Shown: one piece after another, positions 61,780 to 64,000 of the stretch
Numbering within the stretch: the stretch's first letter is position 1
Layout of the letters: each line of letters begins with the position of its first letter
The notes under the pieces: model-generated
The model's database searches: none
The model's input: the letters and a program-made list of their open reading frames with translations, nothing else
What the model was told of the DNA's origin: nothing
Program-made: the position numbers and the translations under genes
Source of the DNA: Warburgia ugandensis
Lineage: Eukaryota; Streptophyta; Magnoliopsida; Canellales; Canellaceae
Direction of reading: 5' to 3'
Assembly (NCBI GenBank): GCA_035236585.1
Contig: CP141136.1
Coordinates: 32,572,949 to 32,636,948, forward strand
DNA: 64,000 nucleotides

Positions 61780-62215
61780 ATAAAAGGCACATTTTTACTA
61801 TTTCATACTTGGGTTAGAGTGTTGTTTGATTATGGTGCAACAGATTCTTTTGCTTCATCTTCAGCTATTTGTGACTTGAGCATGGAAACCGAACCACTAG
61901 AGTCAACATTGCAAGTTGAGTTGCCAATAGGGATGAGCATTCCCTCAAATTGAGTTTGTCGAGGACATGATATTAACATGGCAGGTCATAAGGCGACGCT
62001 TGATTTGGTGGTGATTGATATTACTCCTTATGATGTAATCATGGCATCAATTTCTTGTCCAAGTATCGTGCCATTATTGATTGTAGTCAAAAAAGGGTTA
62101 CTTTTGTCTTACCTAGTGCAGTTCATTTTTATTTCTCCACCACAGAGGATTATGGTTGCACACAAGTCCATGTTGGCTACAAAAGCCAAAAAGACTATAG
62201 TAGGTAGATGGTGAT
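61780..62215 (+). pseudogene. Del/Tekay-like aspartic protease
   Basis: The core reads VRVLFDYGATDSFASSSAI, where the family has VLFDSGATHSFIS, so the D-S/T-G active site is D-Y-G. It is followed by LQVELPIGMS and, from 61978, AGHKATLDLVVIDITPYDVI, matching the family's L-V-L-D--Y-DVI region. A stop near 61953 separates the parts. Confidence 0.8.
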
Positions 62216-63060
62216 CATGGTGGGTTGTGATGATGTTGATGATAGTATTGAATCCATTCCAATAGTAAAGGAATTTTTAGATGTTTTCACTGATGAATTG
62301 TCAAGATTACCTCCAAAGAGGGAGGATGACTTTGCAATTGAGCTTTATCCTGGTGTTTCTCCAATTTTAGTTGCTCCAAACAGAATAATGCTTATTGAAT
62401 TATAGAAGCTAAAGGTGCAATTGGTGGAGTTGTAAGGTAAGGGTTTCATTTACCCTAGTACTTTGCCATGGGGAGCTCTAGTGTTGTTTGCAAGGAAGAA
62501 AGATGGCACACTGAGGTTATGTATTGACTATCAATAATTGAATAGGGTTGACAATCAAGAACATATACCCATTATTGAGGATTGATGACCTATTTGATCA
62601 GCTGAGGTGATATAAATGTTTTTCCAGGATTAACTTGCGATCTGGATATCGTCAAATGCAAGTAAGGGACAAAGATATCCCTAAGACGTAATTTAGGACT
62701 TGATATGGTTATTTTGAGTTTGTAGTGATGCCTTTTGGGTTGGAAAATGCTCTAGCAACATTTATTAGCCTAATGAATTGAATCTTCCTCCCCTTTTAGA
62801 TCAATTTGTTATCATGTTTGTGGATGATGTATTGATATACTCAAGGTCTAAAGAGGAGCATGAACAACACTTGTTTATTGCATTATAGTTGTTGAGGGAA
62901 CACCGGCTATGTGAGAAAGTTAGCGAGTGAGAGTTTTGGGCAACCAAGGTAAATTTCCTTGAGCATGTAGTTTCTAGTGATGAGATTTCAATTGACCCAT
63001 CAAAGATTGAAGCTATGATGATTTGAGAAAGATTGAGGAACATAACCAAGATCTAGAGTT
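62215..63060 (+). pseudogene. Del/Tekay-like reverse transcriptase
   Basis: Pieces read [76 protein letters not shown]-like, MFVDDVLIYSRSKEEHEQHL and FLEHVVSSDEISIDPSKIEA. The catalytic FVDD is intact, but there are many stops, for example after CIDYQ, and short deletions between motifs. Confidence 0.82.
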
Positions 63061-63625
63061 TCCTTGGGTTGGCATGTTATTATAGGAGGTTTGTGAAGGA
63101 CTTCTCATACATCACAGCATCCATGATAAGGCTTACAAACAAGGGTGTGGTATTTGAATGGGATGATTCATGTGACTAGTCATTTTAGGAGTTAAAGAGA
63201 CGATTGATGTTGGCACCTGTGGTCATCATGCTTAAGCGAGGTGTGGGTTATGTTGTGTATTGTGGTGCCTTACACTTAGGACTAGAATGTGTCCTATTGC
63301 AAGAAGGAAGAGTAGTGGCATACGATTCTTACCAGTTGAAGCCAAATGAGAAGAAATACCCCACTCATGACTTAGAGTTGGCAGTAGTGGTGTTTGCATT
63401 TGAAACTTTTGAAGCATTATTTGTATAGTGAAAGGTTTGATGTATTCACTAACCACAAAATTTTGAAGTACTTCTTTACTCAGAAATATTTAAATCTAAG
63501 GTAGATTAGATGGGTTGAATACTTGAAGAACTTTGATTTCACACTCCACTATCACCCAGGCAAGGTAGACATTGTCATAGATGCACTGAGTAGAAAGTCT
63601 AGAGGCTTGATGGCAGAACTTTGAA
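63060..63625 (+). pseudogene. Del/Tekay-like RNase H
   Basis: SLGLACYYRRFVKDFSYITA-like connection, then 63204-63428 with [40 protein letters not shown] and [13 protein letters not shown]. In the family the first residue set is VYCDAS--GLG-VLMQ, so the catalytic Asp is changed to Gly. It then continues KYLFTQKYLNLR, IRWVEYLKNFDFTLHYHPGK and DALSRKS after frame changes. Confidence 0.82.
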
Positions 63626-64000
63626 GTTTCAAGTGGAAGCCACGCGAGTCATTGACTGAGTATGACTCGTACTTTTCCTCTGAAAGTTGTGTATTTTTAT
63701 GTCAAATGATTTTCCAACCTTCTACCCTACAAAAAGTCTTGCAGGCTCAAAAAGATGATGATGTGGTTAAGAGTATTTGAGCCTGACTAAAAGATGGTGA
63801 AGTATTGAGCATTGGATCATGGACTCTTCTAGTGGGTTACAGTATTTGCCTAGACTTTTGGTACCACCAGTTGATGAGGTTAGGAGAGAATTGTTGAGTG
63901 AGGCACACCAGTCTAAATTTTGGATACATCTTGGTAGCACAAAGATGTATCATGACCTCAGGAGACTTTTGGTGGAAAGGCATGAAGAAGGACATTGCTG
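63626..64000 (+). pseudogene. Del/Tekay-like integrase, N-terminal part, cut by the window edge
   Basis: After a linker the sequence reads LPRLLVPPVDEVRRELLSEA and HQSKFWIHLGSTKMYHDLRR, the zinc-binding H-H-C-C region that opens the integrase in chromoviruses. The final LVERHEEGHC is a decayed Y-W-W-G-M-K-KDI segment. The catalytic core is beyond position 64000. Confidence 0.8.

Overview
This is nuclear DNA of a flowering plant. The evidence is decayed plant transposons with GT-AG introns, Ty3/gypsy retrotransposons of the Athila-like and Del/Tekay-like types, a plant RTE-clade LINE, and old plastid DNA inserted into the nucleus. The base composition is strongly AT-rich. I see no intact cellular gene, no CRISPR array and no prokaryotic operon. 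I could not place the species.

Layout. (1) 127-9733: one broken, many-exon gene of a CACTA (En/Spm) transposon, reading Transposase_24-like, then DUF8039-like, then a ULP1-like C48 peptidase. It is split by two long LTRs, a truncated copy at about 1185-3855 and a solo LTR with target duplication at 5067-7971. Subterminal repeats of the transposon follow at 10315-10815. (2) 11089-14460: an internally deleted Athila-like retroelement on the minus strand. (3) 14470-20656: a mosaic of plastid pieces (trnT-psbD, psbA-trnK-matK, psaA) separated by stretches I cannot assign. (4) 22887-42110: a long Athila-like retrotransposon with both LTRs. It carries a minus-strand Del-type solo LTR (25596-33360, TSD taagc), which itself carries a plus-strand Del-type solo LTR (26922-31863, TSD gcttt). 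(5) 42111-45553: no recognisable gene. (6) 45554-50890: a minus-strand Del-type LTR fragment holding a nearly complete RTE LINE (46033-49453) between 15-base target duplications. (7) 50891-56799: more minus-strand Del-type LTR material, with internal duplications and a 120-base GA microsatellite. (8) 56800-64000: the long 5' LTR (3.7 kb) and gag-pol of a decayed Del/Tekay-like element that runs off the right edge.

How it fits together. The window is a layered archive of insertions, and each layer is dated relative to the others by what it interrupts. Every coding region is broken by stops, frameshifts or lost catalytic residues; the LINE is the least damaged. I found nothing that supports a new functional system. 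The most informative features are the nested solo LTRs with matching duplications, the LINE with its duplication, the chimeric plastid insert, and the very long LTRs with internal tandem repeats.
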